NCBI GenBank assembly: GCA_023409955.1
Contig: JAEYQQ010000025.1
Coordinates: 1-8,450 of the forward strand
Reading direction: 5' to 3'
DNA from: Bacillota bacterium
GTDB lineage: Bacteria; Bacillota; Clostridia; Christensenellales; Aristaeellaceae
Length of the DNA stretch: 8,450 nucleotides
A model generated the notes under the pieces. The model worked only from the letters and a program-made list of their open reading frames with translations, was not told where the DNA came from and searched no databases. A program made the translations under genes and the position numbers. Shown here in pieces: positions 1-6,631 of the stretch (positions within the stretch are counted from its first letter, which is position 1; each line of letters opens with the position of its first letter).

Positions 1-804
1 GAGGCAGAAAAGCTGATTGAGGATTTTATGCTAGCGGCCAATGAAACCATAGCAGAACTGGCCCGGCATGCCGATCTGCCGATCCTTTACCGGGTTCATG
101 ATAAGCCTGATCCAATGAAGCTGCATGCGCTGGAACTATTTTTAAGCAGCCTGAATGTAACCGCGCATATCGGCCCTGAGCCGCATCCAGGTGTATTGCA
201 AGAGCTGCTAAATAAAACGGCTACCCTCCCCCATGCCACCATCATCCGCAGCGTAATGATCCGCTCCTTAAAGCGGGCCATGTATCACGAGAAACCAGAA
301 GGGCATTATGCCCTGTCTGCCAGGGACTACTGCCACTTCACCTCACCCATCCGCAGATATCCCGATTTGGTGGTGCACCGCATGCTCAAGCTGCTGCTAT
401 CCGGAAAGCAGGGCGAGAATCACCCTCATTCCAGGCGCATGGCAGAACTGGCCGACCAATGCTCCAGTCAGGAGTATGCTGCCACGCTGGCAGAGCGGGA
501 TGGTGACGACCTACTGAAGGCCTATTATATGGCTGATCATATCAACGAAGAATATGAGGGGATCGTATCGGGCGTAACATCCTGGGGTTTTTACGTCACA
601 CTGGATAATACGGTGGAAGGACTTGTTCATATCTCCACCCTTGATGACTATTACGAGTATGATCAAAGCCGCTATATGTTGGTTGGATCAAGAACCAACC
701 GGACGATACGCCTTGGGGACCAGGCAAAGGTTAGGGTGGTTAGCGCTGATACCAACCGGCGCAATGTAGACTTTGAACTGGTCGCCTTAAGGCGTAATAA
801 ATGA
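1..804 (+). CDS. rnr: Ribonuclease R, C-terminal part (5' end outside window)
   Basis: Partial gene: the frame is open from base 1 and 267 residues are visible before the TGA. RNase R is a processive 3'-to-5' exoribonuclease of the RNB (RNase II) family that degrades structured RNA in the cytoplasm. What is visible is the end of the RNB catalytic domain, including the hallmark stretch HFTSPIRRYPDL near 346-381, followed by a C-terminal S1 RNA-binding domain from about EEYEGIVSGV (about 547) to the end. The protein stops soon after the S1 domain with only a short basic end, so it lacks the long Lys-rich tail of the E. coli enzyme. The ATG at 28 is internal, because the preceding codons continue the same protein (EAEKLIEDFM). 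In many Firmicutes smpB follows rnr; here no smpB follows and the next gene is convergent. The family assignment is firm; choosing RNase R over a generic RNB exonuclease rests on the S1 arrangement. Confidence 0.95.
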   Translation, partial: EAEKLIEDFMLAANETIAELARHADLPILYRVHDKPDPMKLHALELFLSSLNVTAHIGPEPHPGVLQELLNKTATLPHATIIRSVMIRSLKRAMYHEKPEGHYALSARDYCHFTSPIRRYPDLVVHRMLKLLLSGKQGENHPHSRRMAELADQCSSQEYAATLAERDGDDLLKAYYMADHINEEYEGIVSGVTSWGFYVTLDNTVEGLVHISTLDDYYEYDQSRYMLVGSRTNRTIRLGDQAKVRVVSADTNRRNVDFELVALRRNK

Positions 805-838
805 TATTTAGACTAACAGCTATTCTGTTACAATAAAT

Positions 839-878
839 AAACAGCCCGTGCTGGGATATACCCCAACACAGGCTGTTT
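839..878 (-). terminator. Hairpin terminator between convergent rnr and the oxidoreductase operon, probably bidirectional
   Basis: An inverted repeat has arms at 839-855 and 862-878 and a 6-base loop. In the minus-strand transcript the two imperfect positions become G-U wobbles, so the stem is continuous over about 17 pairs and is followed by a U-rich run (TTTATTTATT). In the plus-strand transcript the same two positions are C-A mismatches, and the trailing run is TTTTCGTTATTT. It therefore fits best as the intrinsic terminator of the minus-strand operon ending at 914, with probable weaker use by rnr. A smaller inverted repeat, TAACAG/CTGTTA, lies at 814-830. Confidence 0.8.
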
Positions 879-913
879 TCGTTATTTCATATCACTTAAG
901 TTAAGGTATAGGC

Positions 914-1891
914 TCATTTCACATGAACAATTTTCTGCTGGCTATCGGAAAGGTAGGCGTTCTCCAGCAGCTCTGTCAATGCGATGGCCTTATTCAGATC
1001 AAATGGAATCTCTGCACCGTTTTCAATGCCGTCCAGCCACTGGCGGATGGCTGAGGGCTGCTGTTCCGGCAGCCTGTCTGGGCTGAACCAGCCGCCCGTT
1101 ATCTGGCTGGTGCGCATTTTGATCTTTCCGTCCACCTGAACAATCGCGCCCAGGGAACCCAGCAATTCAAAGCTTTCCCCTTGATGGGGAGCAATAAAGG
1201 ATGTCTCCAGTACGGCAATGGCTTTGTTTTCAAACTCAATCACAGATACCGCATTGTCATCCACGCCGCCGGGAGCACACGTATTATTGAACATAGAAGC
1301 CACCCGGGCAGGCTTGCCTAGCAGGTAGGAGGCCATGTACATGGGATGGCATCCCAGATCCATCATCGCACCGCCGCCAGCCTTCTTGGCATCATACCAG
1401 TAATCCGGCAGCCAGGCGCGGGATGCGCCGTCATGTGCCACCCGCATGCGCATAAAGTGGATGTCTCCCAGCAAACCCTCATCCAAGGCCTTGCGGCACA
1501 ACTGCGCCAAAGGCCATGTCAGGCGCGGAAAGGATATGCAGAATTTGATGCCATTTTCCTCGATGGCCTGTGCGATTTCTTTGCAATCCTTGACGGTGGT
1601 GGCCAGTGCCTTTTCCGTAAAGATGTGCTTTTTCGCCTTGGCTGCCTTGATCATAATCCATGTGTGATCGGTGGTGGGGGTATCCACCACCACCGCATCC
1701 ACATCGGTTCGGGCAAGTGCCTTATCAATATCCGGCTCAAAGGCAACGCCCAGCTCCTTAGCCCAGGCAGCGCCCCGAGCAGCGTCTTCATCCCATACGC
1801 AGGTAATTCTCGCATCTGGCTGTGCCTGTACGGTTTTTGCATAGTCCTTGGCATGTACATGCCATTTGGATAACATCAATATATGGACCAT
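914..1891 (-). CDS. Gfo/Idh/MocA family oxidoreductase, atypical (third gene of operon)
   Basis: Predicted NAD(P)-dependent sugar or cyclitol dehydrogenase of 325 residues, cytoplasmic. The start is set at the ATG at 1891 because AGGAG (1898-1902) lies 6 bases upstream; a longer frame reaching 1948 would overlap the previous gene and has no ribosome site. The family signature is clear in the middle: a DTPTTDHTWIM strand-helix stretch (residues 70-80), TEK (92-94) carrying the usual catalytic-region Lys, and GGGAMMDLGCH (172-182) with the conserved Asp178 and His182. Two features are odd. The N-terminal nucleotide loop reads ILMLSKWHVHA instead of a GxGxxG/A motif, and the usual EKP is EKA. 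This may mark a subfamily with altered cofactor handling. It lies 26 bases after the isomerase gene and presumably shares its transcript. The substrate is unknown. Confidence 0.88.
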   Translation of the reverse strand: MVHILMLSKWHVHAKDYAKTVQAQPDARITCVWDEDAARGAAWAKELGVAFEPDIDKALARTDVDAVVVDTPTTDHTWIMIKAAKAKKHIFTEKALATTVKDCKEIAQAIEENGIKFCISFPRLTWPLAQLCRKALDEGLLGDIHFMRMRVAHDGASRAWLPDYWYDAKKAGGGAMMDLGCHPMYMASYLLGKPARVASMFNNTCAPGGVDDNAVSVIEFENKAIAVLETSFIAPHQGESFELLGSLGAIVQVDGKIKMRTSQITGGWFSPDRLPEQQPSAIRQWLDGIENGAEIPFDLNKAIALTELLENAYLSDSQQKIVHVK

Positions 1892-1917
1892 CGTAAACTC
1901 CTGATCTACTGCGTCCT

Positions 1918-2637
1918 TTATTCCAGGGATCGCAGGTATTTGATACAAATATCTGTTTCAGTCAGCCCGTCAGGCGATAAGGTCTCACTTTCCACCACCA
2001 TGGGTATGCCCAGCTTCACAGCTGTTTCATACACAGCTTTTACCGGCGCAGTTCCCTGACCTAAGGGCATGCCTTTGCTGTCTTTAAAGCCATCCTTTAT
2101 GTGGATTACCGGGATTCTGTTTTTCAGGCGGTTCATAACAGCCACGGGGTCGACACCGGCAGCATAGGCCCAGAAGGTATCGATTTCCAAATCAAGGCTG
2201 GTGCGGTAGGCCAGCTGCTCCATAGAAACCGAACCGTCAGCATTGGGCAAAAACTCCTGGGCATGGTTGTGGAACCCCAGGCGGATGCCTTCCTTTTCAA
2301 AGCGAGGCTGAAGGAAAGCCATATCCGCTATGAAAGCATCGATCTTCTCCTGGGTGTCAAGCGGCGCACTGGGAATGTAGATATTTTTGTTGCCAATGGC
2401 CTTGTGATAGGCAATGGTCTCTTCGGTTTTAGACGTTAATTCTCCAATCCCCGTATGGGTACCTGAAACCCGAAGGCCGGTTTCCGCAAGCATGGCTGCA
2501 ATCTCGCCAGCTTCAATGTCAAAGAAGCCCGCAAACTCCACAAAGGAGTAGCCTTGACTGGCAATACTCCATAGAGCGCCACGCATATCGGTTTTTGTTA
2601 TATCCCGAACACTGTAGAGTTGTACGCCGTATTCCAT
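1918..2637 (-). CDS. Sugar phosphate isomerase/epimerase-like TIM-barrel protein (AP endonuclease 2 family)
   Basis: Protein of 239 residues in the xylose-isomerase-like TIM-barrel family, whose members isomerise, epimerise, dehydrate or cleave sugars and cyclitols using a divalent metal. It starts MEYGVQLYSVRD, a typical first strand. Likely metal and substrate residues, judged from family patterns, are His123/His125 in GFHNHAQEF, Glu151/Asp153 in LEIDTFW, His179 and Asp182 in HIKDG, and Glu216 in VVESE. There is no signal peptide, so it should be cytoplasmic. The ribosome site AAGGAG (2649-2654) overlaps the stop codon of the upstream oxidoreductase gene, which suggests translational coupling. 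Sitting between two Gfo/Idh/MocA enzymes, it probably acts on a keto-sugar or keto-cyclitol made by one of them. It could be an IolE/IolI-type enzyme or a DgpC-like lyase subunit; the sequence alone does not settle this. Confidence 0.88.
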   Translation of the reverse strand: MEYGVQLYSVRDITKTDMRGALWSIASQGYSFVEFAGFFDIEAGEIAAMLAETGLRVSGTHTGIGELTSKTEETIAYHKAIGNKNIYIPSAPLDTQEKIDAFIADMAFLQPRFEKEGIRLGFHNHAQEFLPNADGSVSMEQLAYRTSLDLEIDTFWAYAAGVDPVAVMNRLKNRIPVIHIKDGFKDSKGMPLGQGTAPVKAVYETAVKLGIPMVVESETLSPDGLTETDICIKYLRSLE

Positions 2638-2648
2638 GGTGTTCAGAT

Positions 2649-2654
2649 CTCCTT
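2649..2654 (-). promoter_or_regulatory. Ribosome binding site overlapping the upstream stop codon
   Basis: Read on the minus strand, AATAAGGAG joins the TAA stop of the first oxidoreductase to the Shine-Dalgarno sequence of the isomerase/epimerase gene, 11 bases before its ATG. This arrangement favours coupled translation of the two genes. Confidence 0.75.
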
Positions 2655-3729
2655 ATTTGTTGAAGTACACAGGCTCGCCGGTTTTGGCGGAGGTATAGAT
2701 GGCTTCCAGGATTTCGGATACCACACAAGCCTGTTCCGGCATTACAACGGGATCGATATCGTTTTCCACTGCATCGATCCAGCGCCGGGCTTCGGTAATG
2801 GCAGGAGTTTCTTTCACGCCGTCATAGAAGGCCACGCCGCCAGCGGAAACGTCAGGCTTAATCTCAATAAGGCGGCCAAACTCGCCCTTGTTGATAGAGA
2901 TGCCGTTCTTGATCTGGGCTCCGGCCTTGGAACCGCAAAGCTGCAAGCTGCCTTCCTGGATGGGTTCGATGGTATTCAGTGCCCATGTAGCTTCCAAGGT
3001 GATGGTGGCGCCATCCTCCATGACGATAAAGCCAAAGGCACTGTCCTCCATAGTGTGATCACATGCCCCCCAAGGATTGCCGCAGTCAGGGTTTTCTAGT
3101 TTTTTATATTTGGTGCCTACCACCATACGGGGCTTGTAGTTGTTCATCAGATACAGCGTCAAGTCCAGAGAATGGGTACCGATATCGATCAGCGGACCGC
3201 CGCCCTGTTCATACTCATTGAGGAATACGCCCCAGTTTGGGGTGCCGCGGCGACGGATGGCAAAGGCCTTGGCGTAATAAACATCGCCCAGATCACCCCG
3301 CTCAACCACGCTCTTTAAGTAATTGCTCTCCGGCTTATGGCGGTGCTGGTATCCGATGGTCAGCTTCTTGCCAGTGGCCTTTGCTGCCTCCACCATGCGA
3401 CGGGCATCAGCAGCTGTTTTGGCCATGGGCTTTTCGCACATAACATGCTTACCAGCATACAGGGAGTCAATGGAGATGTCGGCATGGGAGCGGTTAGGGG
3501 TGCAGACATGCACCACATCAATGGAAGCATCCTGCAATAGCTCCTTGTAGTCGGTGTAGACTTTCGCTTCCGGCGTGCCGTATTGTGCTGCAGCCTTTTC
3601 TGCCTTTTCCTTGACGATGTCGCAGAAGGCCACCAGATCCACCCGGTTCAACGCTTGTAAAGAAGGCATGTGTTTTCCATTGGCGATGCCACCGCAGCCG
3701 ATAATACCAATACGTAGGCGATTACTCAT
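2653..3729 (-). CDS. Gfo/Idh/MocA family oxidoreductase (first gene of operon)
   Basis: Complete 358-residue NAD(P)-dependent dehydrogenase of the family that oxidises inositols, glucose and related sugars, or the sugar part of glycosides. The N-terminal Rossmann fold shows the dinucleotide loop GIIGCGGIA (residues 8-16). CTPNRSHAD (76-84) and CEKPMAKT (98-105) follow, with Lys100 as the conserved catalytic-region residue. GGGPLIDIGTHSLDL (176-190) supplies Asp182 and His186. Length and motif order are normal for the family, in contrast to the third gene of this operon. GAGGAGG (3738-3744) stands 8 bases before the ATG, so the start is secure. It is the promoter-proximal gene of a three-gene minus-strand operon and lies divergent to an AraC regulator, the probable activator. 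The exact substrate cannot be assigned. Confidence 0.92.
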   Translation of the reverse strand: MSNRLRIGIIGCGGIANGKHMPSLQALNRVDLVAFCDIVKEKAEKAAAQYGTPEAKVYTDYKELLQDASIDVVHVCTPNRSHADISIDSLYAGKHVMCEKPMAKTAADARRMVEAAKATGKKLTIGYQHRHKPESNYLKSVVERGDLGDVYYAKAFAIRRRGTPNWGVFLNEYEQGGGPLIDIGTHSLDLTLYLMNNYKPRMVVGTKYKKLENPDCGNPWGACDHTMEDSAFGFIVMEDGATITLEATWALNTIEPIQEGSLQLCGSKAGAQIKNGISINKGEFGRLIEIKPDVSAGGVAFYDGVKETPAITEARRWIDAVENDIDPVVMPEQACVVSEILEAIYTSAKTGEPVYFNK

Positions 3730-3759
3730 GAAATTTTCCTCCTCGTTTCTTGTGACTCC

Positions 3760-3768
3760 AGTATAGCA
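3760..3768 (-). promoter_or_regulatory. Predicted extended -10 promoter of the oxidoreductase operon
   Basis: On the minus strand the sequence TGCTATACT is an extended -10 (TGn plus TATACT), with transcription expected to start near 3753, about 23 bases before the gene. No good -35 is seen 16-18 bases upstream, which suits a promoter that depends on an activator such as the divergent AraC protein. Confidence 0.6.
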
Positions 3769-3783
3769 TCCATTGGTTTGTGA

Positions 3784-3792
3784 TGATATAAT
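3784..3792 (+). promoter_or_regulatory. Predicted extended -10 promoter of the AraC-family regulator gene
   Basis: TGATATAAT gives a perfect -10 box (3787-3792) with an upstream TGn extension, and again no convincing -35. Transcription would begin near 3799, leaving a leader of about 34 bases before the ATG at 3833. This rules out the more upstream possible start codons of the regulator. Confidence 0.65.
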
Positions 3793-3794
3793 GC

Positions 3795-3813
3795 TTTTGA
3801 ATCAAAATATCAT
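3795..3813. promoter_or_regulatory. Candidate operator: palindrome at the regulator's transcription start
   Basis: TTTTGA-A-TCAAAA (3795-3807) is a perfect inverted repeat with 6-base arms, followed by TATCAT (3808-3813). It covers the predicted start point of the AraC gene. The core TTGAATCAA and the TATCAT recur in the promoter region of the glycosylasparaginase-like gene (6584-6599). The bound protein is unknown; AraC proteins usually prefer direct repeats. Confidence 0.4.
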
Positions 3814-3832
3814 TTTTTTGCAGGTGCCTATC

Positions 3833-4711
3833 ATGACAAATTATTATAAAGAAGAACGGCTGCCCAAGGGAAACATCCGCTATATCTATGATTGCAGCGT
3901 TCAGAAGACCATGGGCAAGGCGCCTGTTGCTCTCCCTCATATTCATGAATTTTATGAAATATTGTATTGCCAGTCAGGTGCTTATACACTAACGCTCAAT
4001 GAAACGCCATACAATCTATATCCTGGCGATATGGCGTTGATTGACCCCATGGCTGTACACAGCACCCAGGCATTATACGACGGCCTGAATCAGTACCTTG
4101 TCATCAAATTCATACCTGATGTTTTGTATGCCACTGATCAATTGGTTTTTGAACTGAAATATTTTCTTCCATATATCAAGGGCAGCGGAGGCCATCAAAA
4201 GGTGTTTCCCCAAGAGGTAACAAAAAAAGCCTCTGTTGGCGATATGCTGCAGGAAATCGTGGATGAATTCATGCAGCGTGAATTCGGCTATGTGATTGCC
4301 CTACGGGCCAACGTCAGCCGTCTTTTTCTATGGATCATCCGCTGCTGGCACAGTGACAGGAAAGAGGCCCTTCCGGATGAGGCATCCCTGTCCACGCTGA
4401 ACATGGCATTGGAATTTGTGTATGAAAACTATGGTCAAAATATCAGTATGACCGATGCTTCACGTCATTGCAACATGTCATACACAGCCTTCTCTCGCTT
4501 GTTTACACAGTATCTGGGCCGGGGCTTTTCAGAATACCTGCTATTGACAAGGCTTAAAAAGGCTGCAGTGCTGCTGGCGGATACAGATAAATCCATCACC
4601 GATATCGCCATGGATACTGGCTTTTCCACCACCAGCTACTTCATACAGCGTTTTCGGGAATACCATGGAATGACGCCTATGCGGTTTCGAAATTGGTTTG
4701 GAAATGCGTAA
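3833..4711 (+). CDS. AraC-family transcriptional regulator with N-terminal cupin domain
   Basis: Regulator of 292 residues. The N-terminal half is a sugar-sensing cupin (AraC-type arm and barrel) with the pattern PHIHEFYEI (residues 35-43) and a YPGDMALIDPMAVHS strand pair (63-77). The last 100 or so residues form the two helix-turn-helix DNA-binding domain: ISMTDASRHCNMSYTAFSRL is the first motif, and SITDIAMDTGFSTTSYFIQR with the closing FREYHGMTPMRFR is the second. The ATG at 3833 was chosen because AGGTG (3822-3826) lies 6 bases upstream and because the predicted promoter sits downstream of the TTG at 3773. It is divergent from the oxidoreductase operon across about 100 bases, the usual position for a local activator, and the reductase gene 33 bases downstream is probably on the same transcript. 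The effector is unknown. Confidence 0.93.
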   Translation: MTNYYKEERLPKGNIRYIYDCSVQKTMGKAPVALPHIHEFYEILYCQSGAYTLTLNETPYNLYPGDMALIDPMAVHSTQALYDGLNQYLVIKFIPDVLYATDQLVFELKYFLPYIKGSGGHQKVFPQEVTKKASVGDMLQEIVDEFMQREFGYVIALRANVSRLFLWIIRCWHSDRKEALPDEASLSTLNMALEFVYENYGQNISMTDASRHCNMSYTAFSRLFTQYLGRGFSEYLLLTRLKKAAVLLADTDKSITDIAMDTGFSTTSYFIQRFREYHGMTPMRFRNWFGNA

Positions 4712-4744
4712 TCATTGCCTTATTCTCAATAAGGAGGGTTTGAT

Positions 4745-5611
4745 ATGTCCGCTTCTCAGCCTATACTGCTCACCGGTGTCAAGGGATTTTGTGCATCTCG
4801 GTTATACCGCTTCCTTAAAGAAAAGGAATCAGTGCTCGGCCTTGGTCACCAAGATTTTGATATCACCGATCTGGATGCCTGCTTTCGCCTAGTCAGGGAA
4901 GCAAAGCCCAAAGCCGTCATCCATAGCGCCGCCATCTCAAGGATGGATGCATGCGAAAAAGACCCAGCGCTTTCTTACCGTGTGAATGTGCTGGGCCCTG
5001 AAAACCTGGCCAAGGCATGCCAGGCAGAGGGAATACGACTGATCCACTTTAGCACTGATCAGGTGTACAATGGCACCTTGGAAACCGGCCCTCACAAAGA
5101 AACGGCCTCCTTGACACCCTATAATGTGTATGGTAAACATAAGAAGGAAGCGGAGGAGCGAATCGCCGCCCAGACCGATGATTACGCCGCCATCCGCCTG
5201 ACATGGATGTACGACTTCCCTGTACGGGGCATTTATACCAGCCACAACTTTTTGTCCCTGTGCCAGAAGGCATTGTATACCAATACCCCCATTACCCTAT
5301 CAAGCCGCAGCGGCCGGGGCATCACCTTTGTACATGAGGTGATTGAAAATATCTTAACTTTGCTTTACTCACCGGCCGGTGTATACAACTTTGGCAGCGT
5401 AAGCGATATGAGCATGTATGATGCCGCCAAAGCGGTTTTCACACTGCTGGGAGCAAAAAACCGTATTGCTGAGCTTTTGCAGCCAGAAAATGAAGCACCG
5501 GGCAAGTATCCCGACCTGCGTATGGATTGCGGCAAGGCAGCCGCCCATGGCATGGCTTTTTCCACCACTGAGGCGGGCATTGAAAAAGCATTTCAGGAAT
5601 ACGGCATTTAA
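4745..5611 (+). CDS. RmlD-like NAD(P)-dependent sugar reductase (extended short-chain dehydrogenase)
   Basis: Protein of 288 residues, the usual length for dTDP-4-dehydrorhamnose reductase (RmlD) homologues. The Rossmann loop is LLTGVKGFCASRL (residues 8-20), a TGxxG variant. HSAAISRMDACE (60-71) and the nucleotide-proximal FSTDQVYNG (102-110) follow, then the catalytic YxxxK pair Tyr129/Lys133 in YGKHK. RLTWMYD (151-157) corresponds to the family's RTSWVY segment. AAGGAGG (4731-4737) lies 7 bases before the ATG. There are no rmlA, rmlB or rmlC neighbours, so rhamnose synthesis is unlikely; in this setting it probably reduces a sugar intermediate or serves as a catabolic dehydrogenase. It likely shares a transcript with the AraC gene. 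Its stop codon overlaps the stop of the opposite-strand hydrolase gene. Confidence 0.87.
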   Translation: MSASQPILLTGVKGFCASRLYRFLKEKESVLGLGHQDFDITDLDACFRLVREAKPKAVIHSAAISRMDACEKDPALSYRVNVLGPENLAKACQAEGIRLIHFSTDQVYNGTLETGPHKETASLTPYNVYGKHKKEAEERIAAQTDDYAAIRLTWMYDFPVRGIYTSHNFLSLCQKALYTNTPITLSSRSGRGITFVHEVIENILTLLYSPAGVYNFGSVSDMSMYDAAKAVFTLLGAKNRIAELLQPENEAPGKYPDLRMDCGKAAAHGMAFSTTEAGIEKAFQEYGI

Positions 5612-6537
5612 TCACTTGTCATGCTTTTAATTTCATCTTCAGATGCCCGGTGAACTGCAGATACAATTTCACCATACCCGGCCACATACAGACCTGTTCC
5701 CTCTGCTTGCCTGCCAACAGCAAAGGGAAACACATCAAGGGTGGTAGACGCACCGACCCGCCCGCTTGGGTCCATAGCGATAAGGCTAATGCCGCCGTCC
5801 TTTTCATTTTGCTCCAGCATGCGCCCATGCAAGCGGTGAAGTGCCTCATCACATGCCTCTTGAGGCAAAGCTCCCTGTCGCATCAGCGATACGGCATCAT
5901 AGGATAAACAGCCGCGCATAATATCCTCGCCCAAGCCTGTTGCCGCCGCACCGCCATATCTTGCATCGCAATAAAAACCGGAGCCAATGATAGGCGTATC
6001 CCCTACCCGTCCCGGCTCCTTCATAAAAAGGCCGGAGGTGGATGTGCCAACGCACATCTTCCCCGTTTCATCCATGGCGATTACACATACGGTATCATGG
6101 CCGCGGTAAGCCTCTAATTCCTTCATCTTCGCGCTGACAGCTTCAAGCCAGCGCTTTTTTGCGTTTTCCGTAAGCATATCACGTATGGCAAGCCCTGCTG
6201 CCATGGCAAAATCCTGTGCGCCTTTTCCGGCCAGGAGGCAGTTTTTCCTTCGCTGACTAAGCAGCATAGCAGCCTTAATGGGATTTTGTATGCTTTGGGC
6301 ATGAATTACGCCGCCAAAGCGAAGCGTCTGCCCATCCATATAAGCCGCATCCAGCGTAACCTGGCCATCTCTACCAGGCAGTCCACCGTATCCGACGGAA
6401 ACATAGCTTGGATTGTCTTCTACAGACATGATGGCGTGAGCAATGGCCTCCCCTGCGCTACCACCCTGCCTTAACAACTCAAAGGCCTGCTGAACACCTG
6501 TATAGCTCATTTTCCACGTTCCAACTATTGCGTACAT
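5608..6537 (-). CDS. Glycosylasparaginase / isoaspartyl peptidase family Ntn hydrolase
   Basis: Protein of 309 residues, the normal size for N4-(beta-N-acetylglucosaminyl)-L-asparaginase, which releases Asn from N-glycan stubs. These enzymes cut themselves before a Thr that becomes the nucleophile. Here the autoprocessing site is RGHDTVCV, with the nucleophile Thr149 at bases 6091-6093. Further expected residues are present: GTW near the N-terminus (Trp8), VGTSTSG with Thr167, GRVGDTPIIGSG with Arg177 and Asp180, and ATGLGED with Thr200-Gly201. The RVGDTPI wording is closer to glycosylasparaginase than to plant-type isoaspartyl peptidases. There is no signal peptide, so it would be cytoplasmic, acting on an imported GlcNAc-Asn or a similar beta-aspartyl compound. 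The ATG at 6537 has GAGGTGG (6543-6549) 5 bases upstream; the in-frame GTG at 6546 lies inside that ribosome site. The stop overlaps that of the convergent reductase gene. Confidence 0.88.
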   Translation of the reverse strand: MYAIVGTWKMSYTGVQQAFELLRQGGSAGEAIAHAIMSVEDNPSYVSVGYGGLPGRDGQVTLDAAYMDGQTLRFGGVIHAQSIQNPIKAAMLLSQRRKNCLLAGKGAQDFAMAAGLAIRDMLTENAKKRWLEAVSAKMKELEAYRGHDTVCVIAMDETGKMCVGTSTSGLFMKEPGRVGDTPIIGSGFYCDARYGGAAATGLGEDIMRGCLSYDAVSLMRQGALPQEACDEALHRLHGRMLEQNEKDGGISLIAMDPSGRVGASTTLDVFPFAVGRQAEGTGLYVAGYGEIVSAVHRASEDEIKSMTSD

Positions 6538-6578
6538 GCCAACCACCTCATTTGCTTTTCAATATCATAAACTTGAGC

Positions 6579-6597
6579 GATCATTGAATCAATTATC
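6579..6597. promoter_or_regulatory. Candidate operator: 19-bp palindrome GATNATTGAATCAATNATC
   Basis: The sequence is symmetric about base 6588: GAT/ATC outer arms and ATTGA/TCAAT inner arms, with a single mismatched pair. It begins at the start point predicted for the hydrolase gene (about 6597), just after its -10, a position typical of a repressor site. Its core TTGAATCAA and the nearby TATCAT are shared with the element at 3795-3813. Confidence 0.45.
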
Positions 6598-6603
6598 ATA
6601 TCT

Positions 6604-6631
6604 ATTATACAAATGTACCATAGCATGTTCA
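6604..6631 (-). promoter_or_regulatory. Predicted promoter of the glycosylasparaginase-like gene
   Basis: On the minus strand there is a perfect TATAAT (6609-6604), preceded at 16 bases by TGAACA (6631-6626), a 4-of-6 match to the -35 consensus. Transcription would start near 6597, giving a leader of about 60 bases. Confidence 0.6.

Noticed and set aside
1346..1873. 175-residue plus-strand frame opposite the third operon gene
   Set aside because: It is antisense to a clear oxidoreductase, is rich in Cys, His and Gly, lacks any recognisable domain, and has no ribosome site.
1892..1948. N-terminal extension of the third operon gene starting at 1948
   Set aside because: It overlaps the end of the isomerase gene, has no ribosome site, and its residues do not resemble the family; the ATG at 1891 has AGGAG at good spacing.
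2620..3099. 159-residue plus-strand frame opposite the first operon gene
   Set aside because: It mirrors the codon structure of the real minus-strand gene and resembles no protein family.
3773..3832. Upstream TTG (3773) or ATG (3791) as start of the AraC regulator
   Set aside because: Both lie at or upstream of the predicted -10 and transcription start, and the added residues are not part of the cupin domain.
6538..6546. GTG at 6546 as start of the hydrolase
   Set aside because: The GTG lies within the ribosome site GAGGTGG that serves the ATG at 6537, and nothing suitable lies upstream of the GTG.
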